Positions 9,341 through 18,015 of a DNA stretch of 64,000 nt are shown in pieces. The stretch comes from Chthonomonadaceae bacterium. Its GTDB lineage: Bacteria > Armatimonadota > Chthonomonadetes > Chthonomonadales > Chthonomonadaceae. The first letter of the stretch is position 1, and every line of letters begins with the position of its first letter. The DNA lies in the NCBI GenBank assembly GCA_027450145.1, contig DAIDKH010000006.1, positions 1 through 64,000 on the forward strand, in the 5' to 3' direction. A program made the position numbers and the translations under genes. The notes below the pieces were generated by a model. It made no database searches. It worked only from the letters and a program-made list of their open reading frames with translations, and was not told where the DNA came from.

Positions 9341-9423
9341 ACACCGGTGTTGGGCAGGAAAAGCACCTCCTTTGGGCGAATTATCAACATTAATATTGCA
9401 GCTACCTATACGGGAGATCAGTT

Positions 9424-10314
9424 GTGGAATTTGATTTACAGGGATATTTGAAGGTTCGCCGAACGATGGTAGAGGATGCGCTGAATACTTTACTGCCGGT
9501 GGAAAGCGAGCGGCCGCAAAAGCTTAACGAGGCGATTAGGTACAGTGTACTTGCTCCCGGCAAACGTCTGCGTCCCACTCTGGTTATTGCTGCCGCAGAA
9601 GCTTTAGGGAAAGCGGCAGAAATGGTGATGCCCGTGGCCTGTGCGCTAGAGTGTATTCACGTTTTTAGCCTCATACACGACGATTTGCCCTGCATGGATA
9701 ACGACGATTACAGGCGCGGTCGGCTAACGAATCATAAAGTATACGGTGAAGCTATGGCATTACTCGCTGGTGATGCGCTACTGGCGCTCGCATTTGAACT
9801 TGTAGCGGCAAATCCGTGTTCAGTTCCGCTAGATTGTGTAGTTAGAACCATCCACATTATAGCTCGCGCTTCGGGAACGCGGGGTATGGTTGGCGGTCAA
9901 GTTGTCGATATGGAAAGTCAAGGGCGGGAAGTTTCTGAGGAGACTCTCTTCTACATCCACGAACACAAGACGGGCGCACTTATTCTAGGATCGGTAGAAG
10001 CTGGAGCAGTAATGGCTGGGGCCTCACAACCGGAGTTAGAAGCTCTTCGGGTTTACGGCCGCCAGATCGGTCTTGCATTCCAAATAGCCGATGACATTTT
10101 GGACGTTGTCGGTGATGAGGCCCGAATAGGGAAGCCTGTTGGGAGCGATCAGGAACGAGATAAGGCAACATATCCCAGATTGTTCGGCTTGGAAAAATCG
10201 CGTGAAATGGCCCATTTTCACGTACAACAGGCCTTATCCGCGTTAGGCCCGTTTGGCCAAGGGGCGGATCCATTGCGAGCTATTGCGTCCTACATTGTTG
10301 AACGAGATTTATAG
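9424..10314 (+). CDS. ispA: Polyprenyl (farnesyl/geranylgeranyl) diphosphate synthase
   Basis: Condenses isopentenyl diphosphate with allylic diphosphates to give C15-C20 precursors for undecaprenyl phosphate, quinones or carotenoids. The 296-residue protein has the first aspartate-rich motif HDDLPCMDND (Asp86, Asp87, Asp92), the GKRLRP substrate motif (47-52) and the second motif QIADDILD (about 220). The bacterial DDxxxxD form of the first motif points to an IspA-type short-chain enzyme rather than a long-chain one. The start is GTG with GGGAGA about seven bases upstream. Exact chain length cannot be decided by eye. Confidence 0.92.
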   Translation: MEFDLQGYLKVRRTMVEDALNTLLPVESERPQKLNEAIRYSVLAPGKRLRPTLVIAAAEALGKAAEMVMPVACALECIHVFSLIHDDLPCMDNDDYRRGRLTNHKVYGEAMALLAGDALLALAFELVAANPCSVPLDCVVRTIHIIARASGTRGMVGGQVVDMESQGREVSEETLFYIHEHKTGALILGSVEAGAVMAGASQPELEALRVYGRQIGLAFQIADDILDVVGDEARIGKPVGSDQERDKATYPRLFGLEKSREMAHFHVQQALSALGPFGQGADPLRAIASYIVERDL

Positions 10315-10403
10315 CCCGTGCCCTCCAAATCGGACTGGTTCGGGCCGATTCTATTTGCAAAAGTGCACTACCTGCAGGCGTTTTTCGCACATAGGACACC
10401 ATA

Positions 10404-12710
10404 GTGTTTTTAACTGTAAAAAGTTTGTATTCCGCAGCTCTAATCTGTTCGTGTGTAACACTGTGCACCTTAAAGGCAAGCGCCTCCGAGGGCAGCACAA
10501 AGGACATGGATACGCCGCACCTGGAGCATTCGTGCGTTCCCAATCTAAGCGCGGATACGCTCCCAATTCATCACGGTTTTTTGACAACTCATTCCGATGG
10601 CCACTTTTATTGGCCAAACGGACAGCGACAGAGATTTTGGGGAATTAACGTTAGCAGCACCCGTGTTCTCATACCTACTCCCCAAATCGATGAAACCGTA
10701 AAGCTGTTTCAACGCACGGGCATAAATCTGGTTCGATTTGAGGCTATTGACAACCGCAACTGCCTACTTGGCAGCACCAACTCACCCAACTCGCTCCATA
10801 TGGATTCTCGGTATCTGAATGCACTGGACTACTGGATAGCTGACCTGCACAAGGCGCACATCGGTTATTATTTGGATTTACTAGACTTGCGAACCTTTAA
10901 GCTTGGTGATGGTGTGCCGAATGCCAATTTGCTTCGCAGGGCAGCAAGACCCTACGCCTTTTTTGATCAGAAACTCATTGATCTACAGATGCGCTATGCA
11001 AAGCAGTTGCTCACGCACGTTAACCCATATACAGGTGTTGCACCCGCACACGATACAGACTTAGTGATGTTGGAAATTTGTAATGAGAATGGTCCGTTTT
11101 TGTACATGAATAGGCTGGCGCACCTTGTTTCACCCTATCGCCAGGAACTCGCGGCATTGTGGAACGATTGGTTGCTAAAGCGCTATCAAACTAGAGCGGC
11201 ACTACAAAGAGCATGGTCGGTGCCCGGCAAGGGATCTCCTCTATTTCCTTCAGAGCATTTGCTTACCGCAACCATAGCATTGCCTGCATTCACGAACAGC
11301 GCTTCTGCAATATTGCACAATCCAAAGCGATTAGCAGACGGGGTAAGGTTTCTGTCAAGCATTGAGGTCCGATATTTTCGCAGGATGAAAGACTACCTAC
11401 GCGGACTTGGGGTGAGGATTCCAATCACTGGTGTGGTCTCCAGCACGATCGTGCCGGACCTTGCCTCAGTAGTAAAAACCTGTGACTTTACCGCCGAGAA
11501 CTGGTATGGTGAAGCTGTCGACTATGATAGTCACATACCTGGGCGCAGGTACTATGATGACAACGATCCATTGGGTAGCGATGGCTTGGGAGGCTTCGCA
11601 CCGTTCACATCGTGCCTGCATTGGGCCGGCAAACCCGCTGTTATCCGCGAATGGGATACCACTTGGCCTAACCAGTGGCGGTCATCCTCGGTACCGGAGG
11701 TGCTGGCTTATGCAAGCCTACAGGATTACGATGCGGTTATTCTATTTGGCTACCAAACGAACAGAGCCTTGAACGGAGCCGGGCCGCAAGTTCTAAACGA
11801 TTTTGCGGTGCAGGCAGACCCCACCATCTGGGGATTGTACGGTTTAGCTGGCTGGGCGTTTATGCACCACGATCTTTCGCCTGCGATCCACACCGTCACA
11901 CTTAACTATCCCAAGGGAAAGTTAAGCCGCTGGCCAAATGACATTACAGAGGTCGCTAAGGCTGCGTGGAGCGTTAAACTAGAGAGCAATATTGCCGCAC
12001 CTGAGGGGTTACTCACCGTCATCCCAAGTCGTAGTCAAAGTACGGAACAACTTCAGAATCTCATGACTGAACTTTATAAACGGGGGGCTAACATAAGCGC
12101 AACGTCCCCTAAAACGGGTACCTGGCTTAGCGACACCGGGGAAATTACACTAACCACGAGCCAGCACCTGCTGGTTGTTAATGCACCTTCTGTGGCCATT
12201 ATTGCGGGAAGGTTCATACCCGGTCACCTTTACCACGTAGGCAGTTTGAGTTTCACTACTGCCACCCCATATGGTGCATTGATGGCAGTGGCGCTAGACG
12301 GCCGCATGATTCGATATTCCCGCAATCTTGTTATCAAAATGGTTTCAACTGCTGTAAATTATGGACAGCAACTTACAAAGTCGCCTGCTGGGGCTCCCGC
12401 GGCGTGGATGCTAACAGACGCAGGTACCCTACCAGTTTTAACCGGTGGCGCACCTAGCGCACTTGCCACTAAGGTTTGGATTCAACCAGAAAAGTCTACC
12501 ATGCACGTAAACCCGCTCCTCTCAATGAACTTGCAGAACGGTGTATGGGAACTGGATCTTGTTGACGGAAAAGCAAACCTCCTATGTGACACCGCCGGTA
12601 TAAGCGGGGTTGCCACAGGATTGAGTTTTGTGACACCTGCCGTCGGAAGTGTGAAGGCCGGCACCCTTGCGCAAGTAGCCCTAACGGGCAATATTGAGAA
12701 TGGACATTGA
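10404..12710 (+). CDS. Secreted clan GH-A glycoside hydrolase, GH5-like
   Basis: 768 residues with a signal peptide (hydrophobic core AALICSCVTLCTL, cleavage near ASA-SEG), so probably periplasmic or exported. The catalytic part begins FYWPNGQRQRFWGINVSS, typical of bacterial cellulase-fold enzymes. A likely acid/base Glu near residue 228 lies in LEICNENG (the Asn-Glu pair at strand 4), and a candidate nucleophile Glu near 416 in VIREWDTTWP (strand 7). The last ~250 residues are beta-rich and probably form accessory domains. Substrate cannot be deduced; beta-mannan or beta-glucan is plausible. The start is GTG with AGGA seven bases upstream. The 3' end overlaps thyX. Confidence 0.82.
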   Translation: MFLTVKSLYSAALICSCVTLCTLKASASEGSTKDMDTPHLEHSCVPNLSADTLPIHHGFLTTHSDGHFYWPNGQRQRFWGINVSSTRVLIPTPQIDETVKLFQRTGINLVRFEAIDNRNCLLGSTNSPNSLHMDSRYLNALDYWIADLHKAHIGYYLDLLDLRTFKLGDGVPNANLLRRAARPYAFFDQKLIDLQMRYAKQLLTHVNPYTGVAPAHDTDLVMLEICNENGPFLYMNRLAHLVSPYRQELAALWNDWLLKRYQTRAALQRAWSVPGKGSPLFPSEHLLTATIALPAFTNSASAILHNPKRLADGVRFLSSIEVRYFRRMKDYLRGLGVRIPITGVVSSTIVPDLASVVKTCDFTAENWYGEAVDYDSHIPGRRYYDDNDPLGSDGLGGFAPFTSCLHWAGKPAVIREWDTTWPNQWRSSSVPEVLAYASLQDYDAVILFGYQTNRALNGAGPQVLNDFAVQADPTIWGLYGLAGWAFMHHDLSPAIHTVTLNYPKGKLSRWPNDITEVAKAAWSVKLESNIAAPEGLLTVIPSRSQSTEQLQNLMTELYKRGANISATSPKTGTWLSDTGEITLTTSQHLLVVNAPSVAIIAGRFIPGHLYHVGSLSFTTATPYGALMAVALDGRMIRYSRNLVIKMVSTAVNYGQQLTKSPAGAPAAWMLTDAGTLPVLTGGAPSALATKVWIQPEKSTMHVNPLLSMNLQNGVWELDLVDGKANLLCDTAGISGVATGLSFVTPAVGSVKAGTLAQVALTGNIENGH

Positions 12711-13641
12711 TTGGACTATGAACTCTTTGGTCACACTTCCGGACGAGCTATTAAATCTCGTTAAGCTGGACAATATGGGGTACTCGCACGTCGATGCCGC
12801 AGCTGAGGCCACTGCAAACGGGACTCCATACCTTAAGGAACCTGGTGTGGCACTGTTGGCACGGTCTCAGTCGTCGTTAGGTGGGTTTCGCCCATTCCTA
12901 GAAGGGTTTAGCCCAGACCTGCGGTTTCCAGAGTATCTTGATGATCCTGGCTTGCTTGAACCCGGCGCCCAGCTATGCAAGGCGGCAGGGCAGCTTTGCT
13001 ACGCCTCGTTTGGCCCCAAGCGAACCCATAATGCCGATGCCGGGCGTTACTTTGCGAATATTAGGAGCAGTGGGCACGGATCTGTTTTAGAGCACGCCTC
13101 GTTCAGCTTTTTGTTATATGGCGTGAGCAGATCCGTAACTCATGAGGTTGTACGCCACCGCGCAGGTATGGCCTATAGTCAGATTTCCCAGCGCTATGTA
13201 TCTGGTAGAGTGTTGCGATTTGTAGAGCGGCCAGAATACCAGAACGATCCGGAACTGCATCGGCAGTTCGAGCGCCGGATTGATCGGGCTGCCGCTGACT
13301 ATGAGTCCGTGGCGAATCACCTTTTGGCGCTTCAGAAGGACGGTTTAGAGACTTTGAGCGGTGATGCCGCCACCGACAGACGGAAGAAAGTACAGCAGGC
13401 GGCTCGTTCACTGCTGCCAAATGAAACTGAGGCGCCATTGGTGATGACCGGTAATGCCCGATCGCTTCGTCACTTTATAGAGATGCGTGGTAATAGCCAT
13501 GCTGAAGTAGAGATAAGACGGTTGGCATTGCGAATGTATCTCTGTCTATCTGTTATTGAGCCAGACTTGTTTGGTGATTATGTTGTGAGTAAAGAGGCTG
13601 ATGGACTATGGAGCGTCCTCACCGACACGCCTAAAGTATAA
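12700..13641 (+). CDS. thyX: Flavin-dependent thymidylate synthase
   Basis: ThyX converts dUMP to dTMP with methylene-tetrahydrofolate and FADH2. The product (about 313 residues) is longer than the usual ~220-250, with an extra N-terminal segment of ~75 residues. The flavin/dUMP motif is RHRAGMAYSQISQRYV and the substrate region NARSLRHFIEMRGNSHAEVEIR is intact. Between RHR and SQxSQRY it has five residues where the actinobacterial form has four. The ATG at 12700 overlaps the preceding gene by 11 bases; ATG 12718 is an alternative since no clear SD supports either. thyA was not seen in the window. Confidence 0.9.
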   Translation: MDIDWTMNSLVTLPDELLNLVKLDNMGYSHVDAAAEATANGTPYLKEPGVALLARSQSSLGGFRPFLEGFSPDLRFPEYLDDPGLLEPGAQLCKAAGQLCYASFGPKRTHNADAGRYFANIRSSGHGSVLEHASFSFLLYGVSRSVTHEVVRHRAGMAYSQISQRYVSGRVLRFVERPEYQNDPELHRQFERRIDRAAADYESVANHLLALQKDGLETLSGDAATDRRKKVQQAARSLLPNETEAPLVMTGNARSLRHFIEMRGNSHAEVEIRRLALRMYLCLSVIEPDLFGDYVVSKEADGLWSVLTDTPKV

Positions 13642-13648
13642 TAAAGGT

Positions 13649-14812
13649 ATGACTCCACTTCCAGCGGAGCAGGATGTTTCTGCTCCCTTCAGATTAGGCG
13701 TGATAGGCTGCGAGCAAGCTCGACTGCGCTACCACGCTGCACTGCATGGTAACCCGCGCCTAAAGGTGGTCGCCATTAGCGATCCGGACGAACGCTACGC
13801 AAAGGTTTGGGCACGTGAACTTGGTACAAAACCAGCAGTTGCAGCGGATGCCGCGGATCTTTCAGCGCAGGACCTGAATGGCGTACTGGTATGCCTACCT
13901 CTTGATCAGCGAGCAGAGGCTATAGCCGAGGCCCTTCGCGCGGATTTGCCGGTACTGGCCGAGGTACCGGTAGCCGATAACCTCACTGTACTAGACGACC
14001 TGTATGCGCTGGCAGTGAGCCACAATGTGCCCCTGGTTCCTGCGCTTCCGCGCCGTTTCGACCCGTACGTATTAAAGGCTACTGAAATCGTTACCTCGGG
14101 TATGCTGGGTACTGTGCAACACACTCGCTGTTCTTGGGCGTACCCCATTGAAATCCCCGTTCCCGACGCTGACACGATTAGTGGTAGCTGGAGCACTATT
14201 GTGCAGGCAATGGCATGCCAAACCGCTGACCTGGTGGATATGTGGCACGGTGAACCCTTTACCGTAAGCGCAGATGTGGATGTAAGTCTGTTTCGAAAGC
14301 GGGAGCAGCCAGCAGGCCGCCAGAAACCAGACGCAACGCTTGCAACAATTATTACGGCACACGCATGCGGCCAGGCAACGCACCAGTTAATGCGTACACG
14401 GTCGGTGCGCCCCGATGAACGATACCACCTAACAGGATCTCGTGGTCAGCTTGAACTGACGTTGAACGCGGGCCCAACCAGCAACCCCGCGCCCGCACTG
14501 GTCATACAGATTGCAGGCGAACCAGCAGTCACAGTGAAACCGGAAATCGAGACGCATGAAAAGCGAATATCATTACCCACATTGCGAGCCTTGCGAATGC
14601 TGGACTTCTTCAGCGATTGTGCACGTGGTAACGCAAAACCTTTGCACAGCCCTCGGCAGTTCAGAGTTTTGTTAGAGGTCGTACATGCTACGTTCATCTC
14701 TACACTAGAGGCATCTAAGGTGAACCTGCCTCTGCTTCGTTCGCCCGATTTAGACGCCGTAATACGAACGATGCTAGGTGACTTCAAGGCGCTGCCACCA
14801 TCGCCCCACTAA
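13649..14812 (+). CDS. Gfo/Idh/MocA-family oxidoreductase
   Basis: NAD(P)-dependent sugar or cyclitol dehydrogenase family. 387 residues from an ATG at 13649; the frame is open earlier but overlaps thyX. The N-terminal Rossmann domain has RLGVIGCEQARLRYHAAL and an acidic end of strand 2 (VVAISDPDERY), followed by LNGVLVCLPLD and LPVLAEVPVADN. The last matches the EKPxA loop of the family, but Lys is replaced by Val, and that Lys is normally catalytic or cofactor-binding. The C-terminal half is the beta-sheet substrate domain. Loss of the EKP lysine makes dehydrogenase activity doubtful; it may have a binding or altered role. It starts 7 bases after thyX. Confidence 0.8.
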   Translation: MTPLPAEQDVSAPFRLGVIGCEQARLRYHAALHGNPRLKVVAISDPDERYAKVWARELGTKPAVAADAADLSAQDLNGVLVCLPLDQRAEAIAEALRADLPVLAEVPVADNLTVLDDLYALAVSHNVPLVPALPRRFDPYVLKATEIVTSGMLGTVQHTRCSWAYPIEIPVPDADTISGSWSTIVQAMACQTADLVDMWHGEPFTVSADVDVSLFRKREQPAGRQKPDATLATIITAHACGQATHQLMRTRSVRPDERYHLTGSRGQLELTLNAGPTSNPAPALVIQIAGEPAVTVKPEIETHEKRISLPTLRALRMLDFFSDCARGNAKPLHSPRQFRVLLEVVHATFISTLEASKVNLPLLRSPDLDAVIRTMLGDFKALPPSPH

Positions 14813-14840
14813 GGCGTTCATAACTGACGGGGGATTTGCT

Positions 14841-15980
14841 CTAGCCACGCCGTTCAATGATACTAACCGGATCCAATGCCCGTAGTCGCATACCCACGGT
14901 GATGACAGCAAAGATCACGATGATCGCAGGTAGCGGTATCGTGAACATGAATGCGCGCGGGTCTTCTGCGTTTAGCAGTAAGCCACGGGGGTGGAGTACA
15001 AATGCAGAGAGGGCCATGAGCAGCCCAATTGTGACGCCAACGCCCGCGATCCAGCCAATAATGCACAAAATTGTGGTCTCACCAACGGTTCGCCGCAAAA
15101 GCATACCTCGCGTGTAGCCAATGGCAGAGAGTGTAGCTACCTCGGGTAGCCGCTGGGTAAAGTAGATATTGGAAAGGAGAGCGCATACAAACGCAATAGA
15201 GAAGATGATGATTGTGATCACAATATTCAGGATTAAGTAGAGATTTGAGAGTGCGCTTCTCGTTTCCCGCACAAGGCCCGCGAATCTCCATACGTGCACC
15301 TGTGTGCGATCCGCTGTCTTCGCAATAGCATTATCCAGTGCCCGCTGAGCGGCCAGGGTGCCGTTTGGTGCGAACGCAAGATAGCCAGAGAACGTGAGCG
15401 GGGAATCCTTATCCGGAAGCGATCTATCCATTAGGCCCACCCAACACGGTCCTTTTAAGAGGCCCACCAGCTTTATAGGTACCGGCGCATAGTCATCGCG
15501 CGAGTTAGGCTGCAGCAATACGCTACCAAGGTGCACACCAAGATTGCGAGCAACATCACTAGAAATTGCAGCCTCGGCACTGCCGGGCCTAGGCAAATGA
15601 CCTGCTTCGAGGCTTACTCCTGTGCGCTTCATCATAAGATGCATGGCCTGTGGAGGCAGACCAAAAACGGGAAAGGGCATCTTGCCAAAAATTGTTTTAA
15701 TGAAGAGCTGGTAGGAGTGTGTTCTGTAGATAGGACCAGCTTGGGGTAGTTTACGAAACTTGGCAATCTGATCAGCGGGTATCTCAAGAGAATTACGCGG
15801 GGTAAGACCTGTGAGGTACTTGTTGTAGCCGTAAAGCGTGTATATTGTGAGATCAACCGAGTGAATAATGCTCACTACGCTGGCAACCAGTACTACAGCG
15901 AGCACAATAACGGTTGCAATGGGTGCGGCTTTGCCAGGATTTCGCCGTACATAAAGAAGCGGGCTGAGAGTAGGGTTCAT
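14841..15980 (-). CDS. FtsX/MacB-type ABC transporter permease, orphan
   Basis: 379 residues with the layout of a MacB/FtsX permease: one membrane helix near the N-terminus (about 20-42), a large extracytoplasmic domain (45-245) and three C-terminal helices (about 250-275, 295-325, 350-370). It ends in RLRALDPVSIIERRG, a close fit to the conserved LxxLDPVxAL end of such permeases. Such proteins couple with a LolD/MacB-type ATPase in lipoprotein release, efflux or cell-wall signalling. No ATPase lies beside it and it is convergent with the gene on its left, so its partner must be encoded elsewhere. Confidence 0.82.
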   Translation of the reverse strand: MNPTLSPLLYVRRNPGKAAPIATVIVLAVVLVASVVSIIHSVDLTIYTLYGYNKYLTGLTPRNSLEIPADQIAKFRKLPQAGPIYRTHSYQLFIKTIFGKMPFPVFGLPPQAMHLMMKRTGVSLEAGHLPRPGSAEAAISSDVARNLGVHLGSVLLQPNSRDDYAPVPIKLVGLLKGPCWVGLMDRSLPDKDSPLTFSGYLAFAPNGTLAAQRALDNAIAKTADRTQVHVWRFAGLVRETRSALSNLYLILNIVITIIIFSIAFVCALLSNIYFTQRLPEVATLSAIGYTRGMLLRRTVGETTILCIIGWIAGVGVTIGLLMALSAFVLHPRGLLLNAEDPRAFMFTIPLPAIIVIFAVITVGMRLRALDPVSIIERRG

Positions 15981-16150
15981 AACTTCACTACATATACCTC
16001 ATGCCCAATACGAACAACACAATGTTGTTCGTTGCCGTTAAGTGGTTGGGGCAGGGTATCCTCTACAAATCAGGCGCGAACCATACGCGGCACGCAGTAC
16101 AAACCGCAACATGTACTGATAAAATCACAACAAAAAATCTAAGGCTTACA

Positions 16151-17989
16151 ATGCATTCTAATGATGAAGCAGAAGCGGGTGTTACCGACCAGGCTTCTGT
16201 ATCCGGGCAGTCGTACTATTACGCCGCCGCATTCGCGTTACTGCTGTTCATTCTCTTTTTCGTGCGCTTGGGCAGTGCAAGAATATTCGATCTCGACGAG
16301 GGTCTGTACGCCGACTGTGCGCGTAATATGGCCGTGCATAACAACTGGATCACCCCGCTGCTCAACACGCATCCACCGTTTAATCGCCGTGTGTCGTTTA
16401 CACCATTTTTTGAAAAGCCGGCGCTAATCTACTGGCTTGGGGCAATCGCTATAAAAGCTGCTGGCGTGAATGCGCTTGCCGTGAGGCTGCCTGGCGCTCT
16501 TCTGGCGGTTGCAACGGTATGGCTTATCTACTGGTTTGGCACCAAATGGTTTAACAAGCGTTCAGCACTTTTGGCTGCTCTCGTCTACGCCGCATGTCCC
16601 TTAACTGTGCTGGATGCAAGACAATATACAACAGACGGTCCCTTAGTTTTTCTGTTTACCGTGCAGATGTTCAGTTTTTGGCAGGCACTTACTGCCCACC
16701 GACGAGGGGCTGCTGCACTTCGTAACCGTTACGTCGTAATCTACTGGGTATTTACTGCACTTGCCATTTTGATGAAGGGCGCGGTAGGAATGCTTCTCCC
16801 GCCCATTGTGTTTGCGGTATACCTCGTGCTTCATAGCGCAGCCGTTCGAGTGGATCGTAAGCGGGGCGTTCGTCTACGGGGTAACGTGCAATTCAATGAG
16901 ATGAAATCACTCATTCCGGTGGTGAAGTCGCTGGCGCCGGTGGGTGCTTTGCTACTCTGTATTGCTATAGCGGCACCGTGGCACTATTTGGTTTGGCGAG
17001 CCGGCGGCAGAGACGAACTGGGGCATACCTGGGTTCAGGAATATATCATACGCCAGCATATTGGTAGGTTCAAAGGGTTAGATAAGGTACATGATGCGCC
17101 GTTGCCCACCTACTTTATCTACTTTTTAATTGGGTTCTTTCCATGGGCGGGTTTTGTACCAGCTGCGTTACGACTTACTCGTGGAGCATCCGCAGAGCAG
17201 CGTGATATTGAAAAGTACCTGGTCATCTGGTTTTGGGTAATTTTTGGCGGGTTTAGTGTTGCTGCAGCCAAGTTGCCTACGTATATCGCCCCCGCATACC
17301 CGGCCGCTGCACTGCTTTTGGGGCGCTGGTTAGATTGTGCTTGGAACACGACTGTCAATACCGCGCAGAGACTGACCTTTCAACGTGCCACTGCCACGGC
17401 AGCATGGGTGTGTGGAGTACTGGTGGCCGCTGCTTTTGTGGGACCTCACTTCGTGCCTAAATCGGCGCCTATACCGGGCAGCCTGGTATCGTTTGTGCAA
17501 CTGCTTACGGTGACGCTACTTATTGTCAGTGGGGTTGCATGGGCAGTAAGCCGTTTTTCCGCCACTCTACCTACCGGTATGGTCATCGGTTTGCTTACCA
17601 CATTGGTGATTGTGCTTGCCGTAGCCGGCAGCACACAAGGATATGCCGATGCCAACAGGCTGGTCATTGGTCCCTATCAGCGAACAGCCTCTGCTGCTGA
17701 GGCGGATGCGCAACGTGGGCTGCCCGTTATCTTTTACCATATCATTCCCCGGCGGCCCAGTATGCTGTTTTATGTAGATTACTCGCCCTATGAGCAGAAG
17801 CATCGTGCATTTTTTAGCTGGGCCTATGCTGACCCGGTTCCTCATGGTGGTTGGGTAGATGTGGTTACCAGTACTCGAGACTATCGCCGTGATTTAAGAC
17901 CCCGCCTAGGTAAGCGCGGAGTTAAGCCGGAAGTTTTACGCGAAGAACGGGGCTGGCTGCTGCTGCGGCTGCAGGTGCCACTTCGTTAG
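16151..17989 (+). CDS. GT39/ArnT-like membrane glycosyltransferase
   Basis: A multi-pass GT-C glycosyltransferase of 612 residues that should use a polyprenyl-phosphate sugar at the periplasmic face. The first helix (AAAFALLLFILFFV) is followed by the catalytic loop with FDLDEGLYADCARNM, containing the acidic pair expected for the PMT/ArnT family. A further 10-11 helices follow, then a soluble C-terminal domain from about residue 510. The ATG at 16151 is chosen because the upstream open frame has no SD or conserved sequence. Targets could be lipid A, as with ArnT, or proteins; Kdo genes elsewhere in the window make an LPS role possible. Confidence 0.85.
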   Translation: MHSNDEAEAGVTDQASVSGQSYYYAAAFALLLFILFFVRLGSARIFDLDEGLYADCARNMAVHNNWITPLLNTHPPFNRRVSFTPFFEKPALIYWLGAIAIKAAGVNALAVRLPGALLAVATVWLIYWFGTKWFNKRSALLAALVYAACPLTVLDARQYTTDGPLVFLFTVQMFSFWQALTAHRRGAAALRNRYVVIYWVFTALAILMKGAVGMLLPPIVFAVYLVLHSAAVRVDRKRGVRLRGNVQFNEMKSLIPVVKSLAPVGALLLCIAIAAPWHYLVWRAGGRDELGHTWVQEYIIRQHIGRFKGLDKVHDAPLPTYFIYFLIGFFPWAGFVPAALRLTRGASAEQRDIEKYLVIWFWVIFGGFSVAAAKLPTYIAPAYPAAALLLGRWLDCAWNTTVNTAQRLTFQRATATAAWVCGVLVAAAFVGPHFVPKSAPIPGSLVSFVQLLTVTLLIVSGVAWAVSRFSATLPTGMVIGLLTTLVIVLAVAGSTQGYADANRLVIGPYQRTASAAEADAQRGLPVIFYHIIPRRPSMLFYVDYSPYEQKHRAFFSWAYADPVPHGGWVDVVTSTRDYRRDLRPRLGKRGVKPEVLREERGWLLLRLQVPLR

Positions 17990-18015
17990 CGGTCTCCTTT
18001 GCGGCATATAACAGG

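Noticed and set aside
13973-13980. Exact GCCGATAA (sigma-28 -10 element), also at 19168-19175
   Set aside because: Neither has TAAA fifteen bases upstream, and both lie inside genes.
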